Assembly: GCF_003336875.1 (NCBI RefSeq)
Contig: NZ_QGNJ01000003.1
Span: 186,001-250,000, forward strand
DNA: 64,000 nt
Direction of reading: 5' to 3'
Source: Oleisolibacter albus
Lineage (GTDB): Bacteria; Pseudomonadota; Alphaproteobacteria; Azospirillales; Azospirillaceae
Shown: positions 53,776 to 62,241 of the stretch, piece after piece
How positions within the stretch are numbered: position 1 is the stretch's first letter
Layout of the letters: every line of letters begins with the position of its first letter
The notes under the pieces: model-generated
Told to the model about the DNA's origin: nothing
The model's database searches: none
The model's input: the letters and a program-made list of their open reading frames with translations, nothing else
Position numbers and translations under genes: made by a program

Positions 53776-54342
53776 TTATCCGGCCGCGGGCCGCCAGAGG
53801 GAGGCGGCCCCGACCACGATCTCCGCCACGGGCCGGGCGATATCGGCCATGAGCGGGTGTTCGTCGGGAGTGGGCGGTTCCAGCGCGGCGAACTGGCTGT
53901 CCAACAGGCCGGGCGGCATGAAGTGTCCTGTGCGGCCGGCGAGACGGGCGCGGATCAGATCGGGGCTGCCGGCCAGATACAGCAGCCGCAGATCCGGGGC
54001 GGCGGCGCGCAGCCGGTCCCGGTACCGCCGTTTCAGGGCGGAGCAGGCCACGATCAGACCGGCTCCCGCGCGCCGGGCCTGGTCCAGCCGGTCGGCGATG
54101 CTGTCCAGCCAGCCCCGGCGATCGGCGTCGGTCAGCGCGATGCCGGCCGCCATGCGGGCGATGTTCTCCGGCGGATGCAGCGCATCGCCTTCCAGGAAGG
54201 GCAGGTCCAGCGCCAGGGCCAGGGCGGCCCCGACGCTGGATTTGCCGCAACCGCTGACGCCCATGACCAGGATGGTCAGGGGACGGGCGGCGGGTCGGGC
54301 CGGACCCGGCCTGCCCTTCGTCTGCAATGCATCTTGTGTCAT
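53776..54342 (-). CDS. gntK: Gluconokinase
   Basis: From ATG 54342 the 188-residue protein has the P-loop GVSGCGKSSVG (28-38), FLEGDALHPPENIARMAAG and LTDADRRGWLDSI, VACSALKRRYRD, and GHFMPPGLLDSQFAALEPP, all aligned with GntK. It phosphorylates gluconate to 6-phosphogluconate for the Entner-Doudoroff or pentose-phosphate pathways. It is the last gene of a minus-strand unit after the GH13 gene (31-bp gap). With the membrane glucose dehydrogenase gene at the right edge it could complete a periplasmic route for glucose. Confidence 0.94.
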   Translation of the reverse strand: MTQDALQTKGRPGPARPAARPLTILVMGVSGCGKSSVGAALALALDLPFLEGDALHPPENIARMAAGIALTDADRRGWLDSIADRLDQARRAGAGLIVACSALKRRYRDRLRAAAPDLRLLYLAGSPDLIRARLAGRTGHFMPPGLLDSQFAALEPPTPDEHPLMADIARPVAEIVVGAASLWRPAAG

Positions 54343-54373
54343 GCCGTGTCCGACCGCCCGTATCTGCGGTCCA

Positions 54374-56008
54374 TCAGCGGTCAAGCACGGCATGGAAGAT
54401 CCCATGGCCGGGCAGCAGCACGCTGCCATTCTCCAGCCGGCCCTGCAGGCCATGGGCGGCCGCTCCGGTGTCCAGTGGCGTCAGGGCCACCGCGGGCGGG
54501 GTCCAGCGGGCCGGATCGGCCCCCAGATTGAACAGGCAGAGCAGCCGCTCGCCCGCAGTCTTGCGCTCGAAGGCCAGCAGCGGCTCCGGCGTATCGAAAA
54601 AGCTGGCCCGGCCATGGATCAGGGCCGGGCGGGTCTTGCGCCAGCGCAGGAAGCTGCGGGCGAAGGCCAGGGGCGAGGCGGGGTCGCCCTCCTGCCGGGA
54701 GACGGCACGCTCCAGATGGGCCGGCACGACCGGCAGCCAGGGCTTGCCGGTGCTGAAGCCGCCGGCGGGCGCGTCATGCTGCCAGGGCATCGGCGTGCGG
54801 CAGCCGTCGCGGCCCTTGAAGACCGGCCAGAATTCGATGCCGTAGGGATCCTGCAGATCCTCGAACGCGATCTCCGCCTCCGGCAGGGCCAGTTCCTCCC
54901 CCTGATAGAGGAAGGGGGTACCGGGCAGGCTGGTCAGCAGGGCCAGCAACTGCTTGGCCAGAGCCGCCGAGGCCCCGGCCGGGCTGTCGCCGCCCCAACG
55001 GGTGACGGCACGGATGACGTCATGGTTGGAGAAGGCCCAGGCCGGCCAGCCACCGCCCGGCTCGTCGAAGAAGGCGGTGACGGCCCCGCGGATCTTGGCG
55101 GCGCTGAAGCCGGGGCTCAGCAGGTCGAAGCTGTAGGCCGTGTGCAGCAGGTCGTTGCCGGCGCAATATTCGGCGATGCGCTTCACCCCGGCATCGCACG
55201 CCACCTCCCCCACGGTCATGCGGTCGGGATAGCGGTCCAGCACCCGGCGCAGCTTGCGCAGGAACTCCAGATTCTCCGGCCGCGACTTGTCATAGACATG
55301 GTACTGCCGGCCATAGGGGTTGGTCAGCGGCACGTCCGGCGCGTTGCCGGCGCTGGGCGGCCGGGGCGGGTTGTCGCGCAGTTGCGGGTCGTGCAGATAG
55401 AAATTGGCGGTGTCCAGGCGGAAGCCGTCCACGCCGCGGTCCAGCCAGAAGGCCACGGCGTCGAACACCGCGTCGACGACATCCGGGTTGTGCAGGTTGA
55501 GGTCGGGCTGGCTGGCCAGGAAATTGTGCAGATAATATTGCTGGCGGCGCGTGTCCCACTGCCAGGAGGAGCCGCCGAAGACCGAAAGCCAGTTGTTGGG
55601 CGGCGTGCCGTCTGGCTTTGCATCGGCCCAGACATACCAGTCGGCCTTGGCAGTGCCACGGCTGGCGCGGCTTTCCTGGAACCAGGGATGCCGGTCGCTG
55701 GTGTGGCTCAGCACCATGTCCATGATGACCTTGAGCCCGCGGTCATGGGCGGCCCGCAGCAGCCGGTCGAAATCGTCCAGCGTGCCGAACAGCGGATCGA
55801 CGTCGCAATAGTCGGAGACGTCGTAGCCGAAATCCTTCATCGGCGATTTGGCGAAGGGGGACAGCCAGATCCCGTCCACGCCCAGTCCCGCCACATAGTC
55901 CAGGCGCGCGGTGATGCCGGCCAGGTCGCCGATGCCGTCGCCATTGGTATCGAGGAAGCTGCGCGGATAGATCTGGTACATCACCGCGCCACGCCACCAC
56001 TCCGCCAT
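54374..56008 (-). CDS. GH13 oligo-alpha-glucosidase
   Basis: The 544-residue protein starts at ATG 56008 with GGGAGG 6 bp upstream. The frame stays open for 449 more codons over the MFS gene, but that part is a shadow. WWRGAVMYQIYPRSFLDTNG and DYVAGLGVDGIWLSP begin the barrel. The catalytic triad is D199 (DGFRLDT), E268 (VGEVACD) and D330 (FSNHD). FGGSSWQWD and YYLHNFLASQPDLNL also fit oligo-1,6-glucosidase / TreC-MalL type enzymes, which act on isomaltose, maltose or trehalose phosphate. No signal peptide: cytoplasmic. It presumably hydrolyses sugars brought in by the upstream MFS transporter. Confidence 0.94.
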   Translation of the reverse strand: MAEWWRGAVMYQIYPRSFLDTNGDGIGDLAGITARLDYVAGLGVDGIWLSPFAKSPMKDFGYDVSDYCDVDPLFGTLDDFDRLLRAAHDRGLKVIMDMVLSHTSDRHPWFQESRASRGTAKADWYVWADAKPDGTPPNNWLSVFGGSSWQWDTRRQQYYLHNFLASQPDLNLHNPDVVDAVFDAVAFWLDRGVDGFRLDTANFYLHDPQLRDNPPRPPSAGNAPDVPLTNPYGRQYHVYDKSRPENLEFLRKLRRVLDRYPDRMTVGEVACDAGVKRIAEYCAGNDLLHTAYSFDLLSPGFSAAKIRGAVTAFFDEPGGGWPAWAFSNHDVIRAVTRWGGDSPAGASAALAKQLLALLTSLPGTPFLYQGEELALPEAEIAFEDLQDPYGIEFWPVFKGRDGCRTPMPWQHDAPAGGFSTGKPWLPVVPAHLERAVSRQEGDPASPLAFARSFLRWRKTRPALIHGRASFFDTPEPLLAFERKTAGERLLCLFNLGADPARWTPPAVALTPLDTGAAAHGLQGRLENGSVLLPGHGIFHAVLDR

Positions 56009-56109
56009 GCGTTCCTCCCGTCGCTGTGGGGTCACCGGCCCCGGCATCCTGACCCGGATCGGACGCTCAGACAACGCCGGCTGTCGCCGTCCTGATCCGT
56101 TCGCCTGCG

Positions 56110-57357
56110 TCAGCGATGCGGCCGGGGGGGAAGCGGGGCCCTCGGGTCCAGCGGCGCGGCCACCGGGGTCGTCTGCGGCAGGGTCTGATAGGGCGACTGG
56201 CGTTCGCCCGGCTGCGGCGGCCGCATCAGCATGCGCCAGAGGCCGAACAGGGCCGCCAGCAGGCCCATGCCGGCACTGAACAGGAACAGCCCGCCGGGAC
56301 CGGCGCTGTCGATGACCAGGCTGGCGGCGAAGGGGCCGGCGGCGGCCCCGATGGAGTAGCCCAGCACCAGCCCGCCGCTGGCCGGCACGATGTCGGCGGG
56401 CCGCAGCCAGTCGTTGGTATGGGCCACCGAGACGGGATAGAGGGTGAAGATGATGCCGCCGAACAGCACCCCGCCCGTCAGCATCAGCCCGAAGCCGGCC
56501 TCCACCGTCAGCGCCATGGACATGCCCATGACAGCCAGCGCGATGAAGAGGGAGACCAGGACCGTGCGCCGGTCGAACAGGTCGGACAGCCGCCCCAGCG
56601 GCCATTGCAGCAGCACCCCGCCCAGGATCACGGCGCTCATGAACAGGGCGGTGTCGCCGACGCTGCGGCCGGATTGCACGAGCACCACCGGCGCCATATT
56701 GACCACGGCACCGCCGACCAGACCCGCGGCCACCACCCCGGCCAGCCCCAGGGGGGAAGCCTGGTAGAGCCGGCTGAGCCCGAACGAGACGATATCCGGC
56801 AGCGTCGGCGGTGTCTGCCGGGTCAGCGTCACCGGCAGCATGGTCAGGGACAGGAGCACCGACAGGGCGAGGAAGATGGTCGGCCCCTGGCCATCCTCCA
56901 GCAGCAGCAGCGTCTGACCGCTGGCCTGACCGGCATAGAGGGCGATCATGTAGAAGGCCAGGATCTGGCCGCGGCTGTCGCTGGCGGCCTTCTGGTTCAG
57001 CCAGCTTTCCATGCAGACGAAGACGCCGGCCATGCAGACACCTTCGACCAGACGCAGCACGCCCCAGGCCGCGGCGCCAGGGATCATCGCATGCAGAAGC
57101 GTGGCGGCGGAGATCGCCGCCACCGCCGCGCCGAAGCAGCGGATATGGCCGACACCCTTGATCAGCCGGCCGGTGTAAACCGATCCGATGGTCAGACCGG
57201 CCCAATAGGCCCCCATCACCAGCCCGATCACCAGGGTGGAGGAGCCGGTGGCAACCAGACGGATGCCAAGCACCGTGGCCAAGGTGCCCATGCCGGCCAT
57301 CATCATGAACGCCGCCACCAGCACAACCAGGATGGGACGCAGCAGGGCGAAACACAT
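56110..57357 (-). CDS. MFS transporter (YcaD-like)
   Basis: From ATG 57357 the 415-residue protein has about 12 membrane helices: LLRPILVVLVAAFMMMAGMG, VIGLVMGAYWAGLTIGSVYT, then GVLRLVEGVCMAGVFVCMES, and LQWPLGRLSDLFDRRTVLVS, the MFS loop motif. The sequence type matches YcaD and related permeases of unknown substrate. A cytoplasmic Pro-rich tail ends the protein. It is followed by the GH13 gene (101-bp gap). It may import the oligosaccharide that GH13 splits, but YcaD relatives are not proven sugar transporters. Confidence 0.9.
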   Translation of the reverse strand: MCFALLRPILVVLVAAFMMMAGMGTLATVLGIRLVATGSSTLVIGLVMGAYWAGLTIGSVYTGRLIKGVGHIRCFGAAVAAISAATLLHAMIPGAAAWGVLRLVEGVCMAGVFVCMESWLNQKAASDSRGQILAFYMIALYAGQASGQTLLLLEDGQGPTIFLALSVLLSLTMLPVTLTRQTPPTLPDIVSFGLSRLYQASPLGLAGVVAAGLVGGAVVNMAPVVLVQSGRSVGDTALFMSAVILGGVLLQWPLGRLSDLFDRRTVLVSLFIALAVMGMSMALTVEAGFGLMLTGGVLFGGIIFTLYPVSVAHTNDWLRPADIVPASGGLVLGYSIGAAAGPFAASLVIDSAGPGGLFLFSAGMGLLAALFGLWRMLMRPPQPGERQSPYQTLPQTTPVAAPLDPRAPLPPRPHR

Positions 57358-57810
57358 GATGGAACCAGTCCTGGGCACGAAATCAGTGGCAACGGGGCCG
57401 GGCCGCCACGGTAGCAGGTGCCGGGCCGCGCGACCGGGGCCGCGTCGTCGCACCGGGGTTTCCGTTCAGACTGCCGGCCTGGGCCGGCGGCCACTGACTG
57501 CAGCCTGGGCCGCCGGCTGTCCGCCGGGGATTGCCCTTTGCACAGTCCTGGTCTGCTCAAGGGGCGGCGGCCCGGTGTCACGAGGCCGCACTCCACCGGC
57601 CCGCGGGCACGGGCGCGCCGAATTCGTCCGTTGTTTCAAAGGGCTGGGAATCGCCGGAGCGCGCCCTGCCGGTGGCTGGCGGGCGCGGGCGCATCCCGAC
57701 GGCCGCGGATGGCCACGGATTCCATTTGTTTCATTTTTATGACAGTGATAGAAGCCAGCGCTTACCCCTTGCCGGGCCAGCGCACGGAGCCTGGGTGACC
57801 CGGCCCGCCG
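57358..57810. promoter_or_regulatory. Divergent promoter region before the DUF47-PiT operon
   Basis: About 450 bp, mostly GC-rich, with an AT-rich patch at 57720-57760 that probably holds the promoter for the phosphate operon. ATGACAG (57739-57745) is the exact complement of a Pho-box half-site (CTGTCAT); no good second half-site lies 11 bp away. No gene is convincing in this stretch. Confidence 0.35.
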
Positions 57811-58473
57811 ATGACGAGTTCTGCCGCAATGCCGCTGTCCCTGTTCCGCCGTCTTATGCCCAAGGAAGAACGGTTTGTCACCCAGTTTGCCGCCCATGCG
57901 GGGCTGCTGGTGGAAGCAGCCGAAGCCTTGCAACAGCTGATGGCGGCGCCCGCGGCCGAGCATGAGGACCGCCAGAAGGGGCTGGCCGCCATCGAGGAAC
58001 GGGCGGACGAGGTGTGCCGCGATGTTACGCGCGGCCTGCACCGCTCGTTCATCACGCCGTTCGACCGCTCCGACATTCTGGCGCTGATCAATGCGCTGGA
58101 TGACGCCGTCGACCTGATCTACGACGTGCCGCGCCAGGCCGCGCTCTATGGCATCAGCGAGTTCGACACGCCCATGCGCGAACTGGCGGCTCTGTCGCGG
58201 GAGGGCGCCCGGGTTCTGGCGGAGATCATCCCGATGCTGGGCAATGTGGCCGCCAACGCGACGCGCATCGCCGCCCTGTGCGCCCGGGTGGATGAGATCG
58301 AGACAGCGGCCGACGAGGTGCTGCGCCGGGCGCTGAAGGCGCTGATCGCCACCCGGCCGGACGCCATCGCCTTCTTCGGCACCCGCGAGCTCTATGACAA
58401 GCTGGAAGGCATCACCGACTGCTGCCAGGACGCCGCGGACCTGATCCAGGGCATCGTCCTCGACCACGCCTGA
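57811..58473 (+). CDS. DUF47 (PhoU-like) phosphate transport accessory protein
   Basis: The 220-residue all-helical protein is of the DUF47/PhoU-like family: RRLMPKEERFVTQFAAHAGL, HRSFITPFDRSDILALINAL, DDAVDLIYDVPRQAALYG and DKLEGITDCCQDAADLIQGI. It is encoded 14 bp before the PiT gene, the usual pairing (called orfA-pit in Sinorhizobium), and it modulates PiT activity or links it to phosphate sensing. ATG 57829 is an equally possible start; both have weak ribosome-binding sites. Confidence 0.93.
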   Translation: MTSSAAMPLSLFRRLMPKEERFVTQFAAHAGLLVEAAEALQQLMAAPAAEHEDRQKGLAAIEERADEVCRDVTRGLHRSFITPFDRSDILALINALDDAVDLIYDVPRQAALYGISEFDTPMRELAALSREGARVLAEIIPMLGNVAANATRIAALCARVDEIETAADEVLRRALKALIATRPDAIAFFGTRELYDKLEGITDCCQDAADLIQGIVLDHA

Positions 58474-58487
58474 GGACGCGCATTCCC

Positions 58488-59495
58488 ATGGACGCGGCAC
58501 AACTCGCCCTGCCGGCGCTGGCCCTCATCATTCTGGTGGCGCTGGCGTTCGATTTCATCAACGGCCTGCACGACGCGGCGAACTCCATCGCAACGGTCGT
58601 CTCCACCCGTGTGCTGCCGCCGAAGCTGGCCGTCGTCTGGGCCGCCTTCTTCAACTTCATCGCCTTCCTGTTCTTCGGCCTGCATGTGGCCCAGACGGTG
58701 GGGACCGGCATCATCACGCCCGATGTGGTTGACCCGGCGGTGATCCTGGCGGCCCTGCTGGGCGCCATCGGCTGGAACCTGTTCACCTGGTGGAAGGGCT
58801 TTCCCTCGTCCAGCTCGCACGCCCTGGTGGGCGGACTGGCCGGGGCCGGCATCGCCAAGGCGGGCACCGGGGCCATCGTCGCCAGCGGCTTCCAGAAGAC
58901 GACGGCGGCCATCGTGCTGTCGCCGACCATCGGGCTGTTTCTCGCCATGCTGATGGTGCTGCTGCTGTCCTGGCTGGTGCGGCGGGCGACACCCTTCGCG
59001 GTGGACCGGCGCTTCCGCCATCTGCAGCTGTTGTCGGCCGGGCTCTATTCCCTGGGCCATGGCGGCAATGATGCCCAGAAGACCATGGGCATCATTGCCG
59101 TTCTGCTCTATTCCCAGGGGCATCTGGGGTCGGAGTTCCACGTCCCGCTGTGGGTTGTGCTGTCGGCGCAGACGGCCATGGGGCTTGGCACGCTGATGGG
59201 GGGTTGGCGCATCGTCCGCACCATGGGCTCCCGCATCACCGATCTGCGCCCGTTCCAGGGCTTCTGTGCCGAGACGGCGGGCGCGGCCTGCCTGTTCGGG
59301 GCGACCTGGCTGGGCGTGCCGGTCTCCACCACCCACACCATCACCGGCGCCATTGTCGGTGTCGGCTCGGCCCGCCGGGCCTCGGCCGTGCGCTGGAGCC
59401 TGGCCGGGCGTATCGTCTGGGCCTGGGTCCTGACCATCCCGGCGGCGGGGGCGGTGGGCTGGGCGGCCTATCACGCCTGCCGGCTTGTGCTTTAG
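58488..59495 (+). CDS. pit: PiT-family inorganic phosphate transporter
   Basis: The 335-residue protein has about 10 membrane helices and the two PiT signatures: FINGLHDAANSIATVVSTR near the N-terminus and SLGHGGNDAQKTMGIIAV in the middle. KGFPSSSSHALVGGLAGAG and GVPVSTTHTITGAIVGVG are the inverted-topology loop motifs. It imports metal-phosphate with protons at low affinity and is paired with the DUF47 gene. In relatives the operon is repressed by PhoB under phosphate starvation. Confidence 0.96.
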   Translation: MDAAQLALPALALIILVALAFDFINGLHDAANSIATVVSTRVLPPKLAVVWAAFFNFIAFLFFGLHVAQTVGTGIITPDVVDPAVILAALLGAIGWNLFTWWKGFPSSSSHALVGGLAGAGIAKAGTGAIVASGFQKTTAAIVLSPTIGLFLAMLMVLLLSWLVRRATPFAVDRRFRHLQLLSAGLYSLGHGGNDAQKTMGIIAVLLYSQGHLGSEFHVPLWVVLSAQTAMGLGTLMGGWRIVRTMGSRITDLRPFQGFCAETAGAACLFGATWLGVPVSTTHTITGAIVGVGSARRASAVRWSLAGRIVWAWVLTIPAAGAVGWAAYHACRLVL

Positions 59496-59560
59496 ATTCC
59501 GACACATCCATGGATGACCGGCCGGGGACACCATCCCCTATCCGGCGCTTTTGAGAAGGT

Positions 59561-59992
59561 ATGGCGAAGAACAAGAAGAAATCCGACCGGCAGTTCGCAG
59601 CGCTGCCCTACCGGCTGGGCCCGCAAGGCCTGCAGGTGCTCCTGGTGACCTCGCGGGAGACCCGGCGCTGGCTGGTGCCCAAGGGCTGGGCTGAGTCCGG
59701 CGTGCCGCCGCATGAGCTGGCGGCGCTGGAGGCCTTCGAGGAGGCGGGCGTGGTGGGGGAGATCGATCCCACCCCCTTCGGCCGCTACCGCTATGAGAAG
59801 CGGCTGGCCGACGGGACGCTGGTGCCGCTGGAGGTCGATGTCTACCCGTTGGCCGTGACCCGCATCCTGGAGGACTGGCCGGAGAAGGGGCAGCGTGAAC
59901 GGCGCTGGATGACCCCCGGCCAGGCGGCCATGACCACCGGCGAGGCCGGGCTGGTGGAGATCCTGCTGCGCCTGGGTCTGGCCGGAGCCTGA
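59561..59992 (+). CDS. NUDIX hydrolase of diphosphoinositol-phosphohydrolase type
   Basis: The 143-residue protein begins MAKNKKKSDRQFAALPYRLG. RWLVPKGWAESGVPPHELAA and LEAFEEAGVVGEI cover a degenerate NUDIX box, in which the usual Arg-Glu is replaced but the glutamates (EEAG) that bind metal remain. DIPP-like relatives hydrolyse dinucleoside polyphosphates or diphosphoinositol phosphates. It lies 65 bp after the phosphate transporter gene on the same strand, perhaps in the same unit, which suits a phosphate-linked role. Confidence 0.86.
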   Translation: MAKNKKKSDRQFAALPYRLGPQGLQVLLVTSRETRRWLVPKGWAESGVPPHELAALEAFEEAGVVGEIDPTPFGRYRYEKRLADGTLVPLEVDVYPLAVTRILEDWPEKGQRERRWMTPGQAAMTTGEAGLVEILLRLGLAGA

Positions 59993-60026
59993 CGGCCAGG
60001 CGCAGCGTCCGGTTCTCCGCCGCCGC

Positions 60027-61691
60027 TCAATGCCCGGAATGGATCACCATGTCGGTGAAGGGCGGCACATAGGCCTGCAGCATGACCACCAGCCCCACCA
60101 GACAGGCCAGCGCGATGGAGTGGATGAAGACATAGCGCAGGATGGTGCCTTCCTGGTTGGTGAAGCCGGTGGCCGTGGCGGCCACCACGATGGACTGGGC
60201 GTCGATCATCTTGCCCATGACCCCGCCGGAGCTGTTGGCCGCCGCCATCAGGGTGGGCGACAGGCCCAGCTGCTCGGCACTGATGCGCTGCAGACTGCCG
60301 AACAGCACGTTGCTGGCCGTATCGGAACCGGTCAGCGCCACGCCCAGCCAGCCCAGCAGCGTGCCGAAGAAGGGATAGAGGAAGCCCGCCTGGGCAAAGG
60401 CCAGCCCCAGCGTGGCGTCCAGGCCGGAATAGCGGGTGGTGTAGCCCAGCGACAGCATGGCGGCGATGGTCAGCAGGCTGAACCGTACCGTGTACAGCGT
60501 GCGGCCATAGACCCGCAGCATGCCCAGGGGGCTGAAGCCCATCAGCAGGCCGGCGATGATGGCGGAAACCAGAATGCCGGTGCCGGTCATCGATAGGAGG
60601 TTGAACTTAAAGATGGCCGCTTCCGGTGTCGGTGCCGCCACCACCGGCGGCACGCGCTGCACCATCCTGTCCAGACCTTCGAACGGGATGGACGGGGCGA
60701 AGATCCCGTCCAGCGCCGCCTTGACCTGGGGAATGCCCCAGAGGAACACCAGCACCGACAGGATCAACCAGGGCGCCCAGGCACGCATGACCAGGCCGGT
60801 GTCATGGCCGTGATTGCCGGGTGCCGCCACCGCCGGGGCGGCATCGGGGGCGGCGCCATGGGGCGACGTCCAGACCTGGGCCGGCCTCCAGACCTTGAGG
60901 AAGGCGGTCAGGCAGAGGATGGAGACGATGGCCGCCACCACATCCACCAGCCAGGGACCGTGATAGTTGGAAACCAGGAACTGCGGAATGGCGAAGGACA
61001 CACCGGCCACCAGGATGGCCGGCCAGATCTGCACCATGCCGCGGAAGCCGGCGAAGGCCACGATCAGCCAGAAGGGCACCAGCACGCTGAAGAAGGGAAG
61101 CTGACGGCCGATCATGGCCGACAGATCCTCCAGCGGCAGCTGGGTGACGCCGGCCAGGGCGATGACCGGCGTTCCCAGCGCGCCATAGGCCACCGGCGCC
61201 GTATTGGCGATCAGCGATAGGCCCGACGCCGCCAGGGGCGAGAAGCCCAGCCCGATCAGGATGGCGCCGGTCACGGCCACCGGCGTGCCGAACCCCGCCG
61301 CCCCCTCGAAGAAGGCGCCGAAGGAGAAGGCGATCAGCAGCAGTTGCAGCCGGCGGTCCACGGTGATGCCGGTGATGCTTTCCTGCAGGACCTTGAACAG
61401 GCCCCGTTCCTCCGTGAGCTTGTAGAGGAAGATAATGTTCAGCACGATCCAGCCGATGGGGAACAGCCCGTAGGCCGCGCCGAACAGCGCCGTTTCGCCG
61501 GCCATCCCGGCCGGCATGCCGAAGACCAGGACAGCAACCCCCAGGGCGGAGGCGAGGCCGAGCAGGGCGGCCACATGCGCCTTCATATGGAAGAAGCCGA
61601 GACCGCCCAGCAGCACCAGAACGGGAATGGCGGCCAACAGGGTTGAAAGCCACGGATTTCCAAGGGGATCGTAGATCTGTGACCAGGGCAT
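60027..61691 (-). CDS. lldP: L-lactate permease
   Basis: The 554-residue protein has about 12-14 membrane helices and follows LldP/GlcA throughout: MPWSQIYDPLGNPWLSTLLA, FKVLQESITGITVDRRLQLL, FSFGAFFEGAAGFGTPVAVT, and GSDTASNVLFGSLQ with NSSGGVMGKMIDAQSIVVAA. It imports L-lactate, D-lactate or glycolate with protons. The length matches E. coli LldP (551). There is no lactate dehydrogenase gene nearby. It converges on the NUDIX gene (34-bp gap). Confidence 0.95.
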   Translation of the reverse strand: MPWSQIYDPLGNPWLSTLLAAIPVLVLLGGLGFFHMKAHVAALLGLASALGVAVLVFGMPAGMAGETALFGAAYGLFPIGWIVLNIIFLYKLTEERGLFKVLQESITGITVDRRLQLLLIAFSFGAFFEGAAGFGTPVAVTGAILIGLGFSPLAASGLSLIANTAPVAYGALGTPVIALAGVTQLPLEDLSAMIGRQLPFFSVLVPFWLIVAFAGFRGMVQIWPAILVAGVSFAIPQFLVSNYHGPWLVDVVAAIVSILCLTAFLKVWRPAQVWTSPHGAAPDAAPAVAAPGNHGHDTGLVMRAWAPWLILSVLVFLWGIPQVKAALDGIFAPSIPFEGLDRMVQRVPPVVAAPTPEAAIFKFNLLSMTGTGILVSAIIAGLLMGFSPLGMLRVYGRTLYTVRFSLLTIAAMLSLGYTTRYSGLDATLGLAFAQAGFLYPFFGTLLGWLGVALTGSDTASNVLFGSLQRISAEQLGLSPTLMAAANSSGGVMGKMIDAQSIVVAATATGFTNQEGTILRYVFIHSIALACLVGLVVMLQAYVPPFTDMVIHSGH

Positions 61692-61972
61692 GCGTGTGAG
61701 CCTCCCGCTGGACCTGTTGTTCGTTGACGGCGGAACGTCGGGACGGCAGCCACAGTTGCCGCCGCCGACGGCGGTACGGCGGATACACCGGGAACACAGC
61801 CGGTGGGGGAGTGGCGCAGGACCAGAAAATAGGAATAAGCACCGTTAGCGGCTGTGCCCTTCCGGTGTCTTGCCGGGATATAGGGCCTGTGATGGCGGTC
61901 TATGTCCGCAGCGATAAGGACAAAAAACCCATTACCTGCTAATGATCCCTCTCAACACGGGGAGAGTGGACT

Positions 61973-62107
61973 ATGCGCAAGACCGACCGGCGGCCCGGAC
62001 GGTGGACAGGACGGTGGACCGCCCGCCTGCGGGAGATCACGGCCCTGATCCTGGCCATTGCCACCCTGCTGGCCGCCTTGACCGAATTGCTGAAGGCCGC
62101 AACCTGA
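61973..62107 (+). CDS. Small 44-residue membrane peptide
   Basis: A short frame starts at ATG 61973 with GGGGAGAG 7 bp upstream. It has a basic N-terminus (MRKTDRRPGRWTGRWTARLR) and one hydrophobic helix (EITALILAIATLLAALTELL). It lies between divergent lldP and the glucose dehydrogenase gene, 134 bp before the latter. Single-helix peptides of this sort often modulate a membrane complex; an association with the dehydrogenase is inferred only from position. It is below the length most annotation pipelines report. The 281 bp between lldP and this start contain AT-rich promoter-like DNA and no other gene. Confidence 0.65.
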   Translation: MRKTDRRPGRWTGRWTARLREITALILAIATLLAALTELLKAAT

Positions 62108-62241
62108 CAACCGGTGCCTGCTTTTGTTTCTAATGAATACCCGCAGACATGGGAGGTGCGCGTATCGCGCAAGGGCGCAATCGGCAGCCCGCTTGTTCGA
62201 CAACCATCGGTATTCCCGTGACATATTTGGGGTCGGGACTG

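Noticed and set aside
54374-57355. Apparent 993-residue fusion upstream of the GH13 enzyme
   Set aside because: The first 449 codons are the shadow of the MFS gene in another frame; the true GH13 start has a good ribosome-binding site at 56008.
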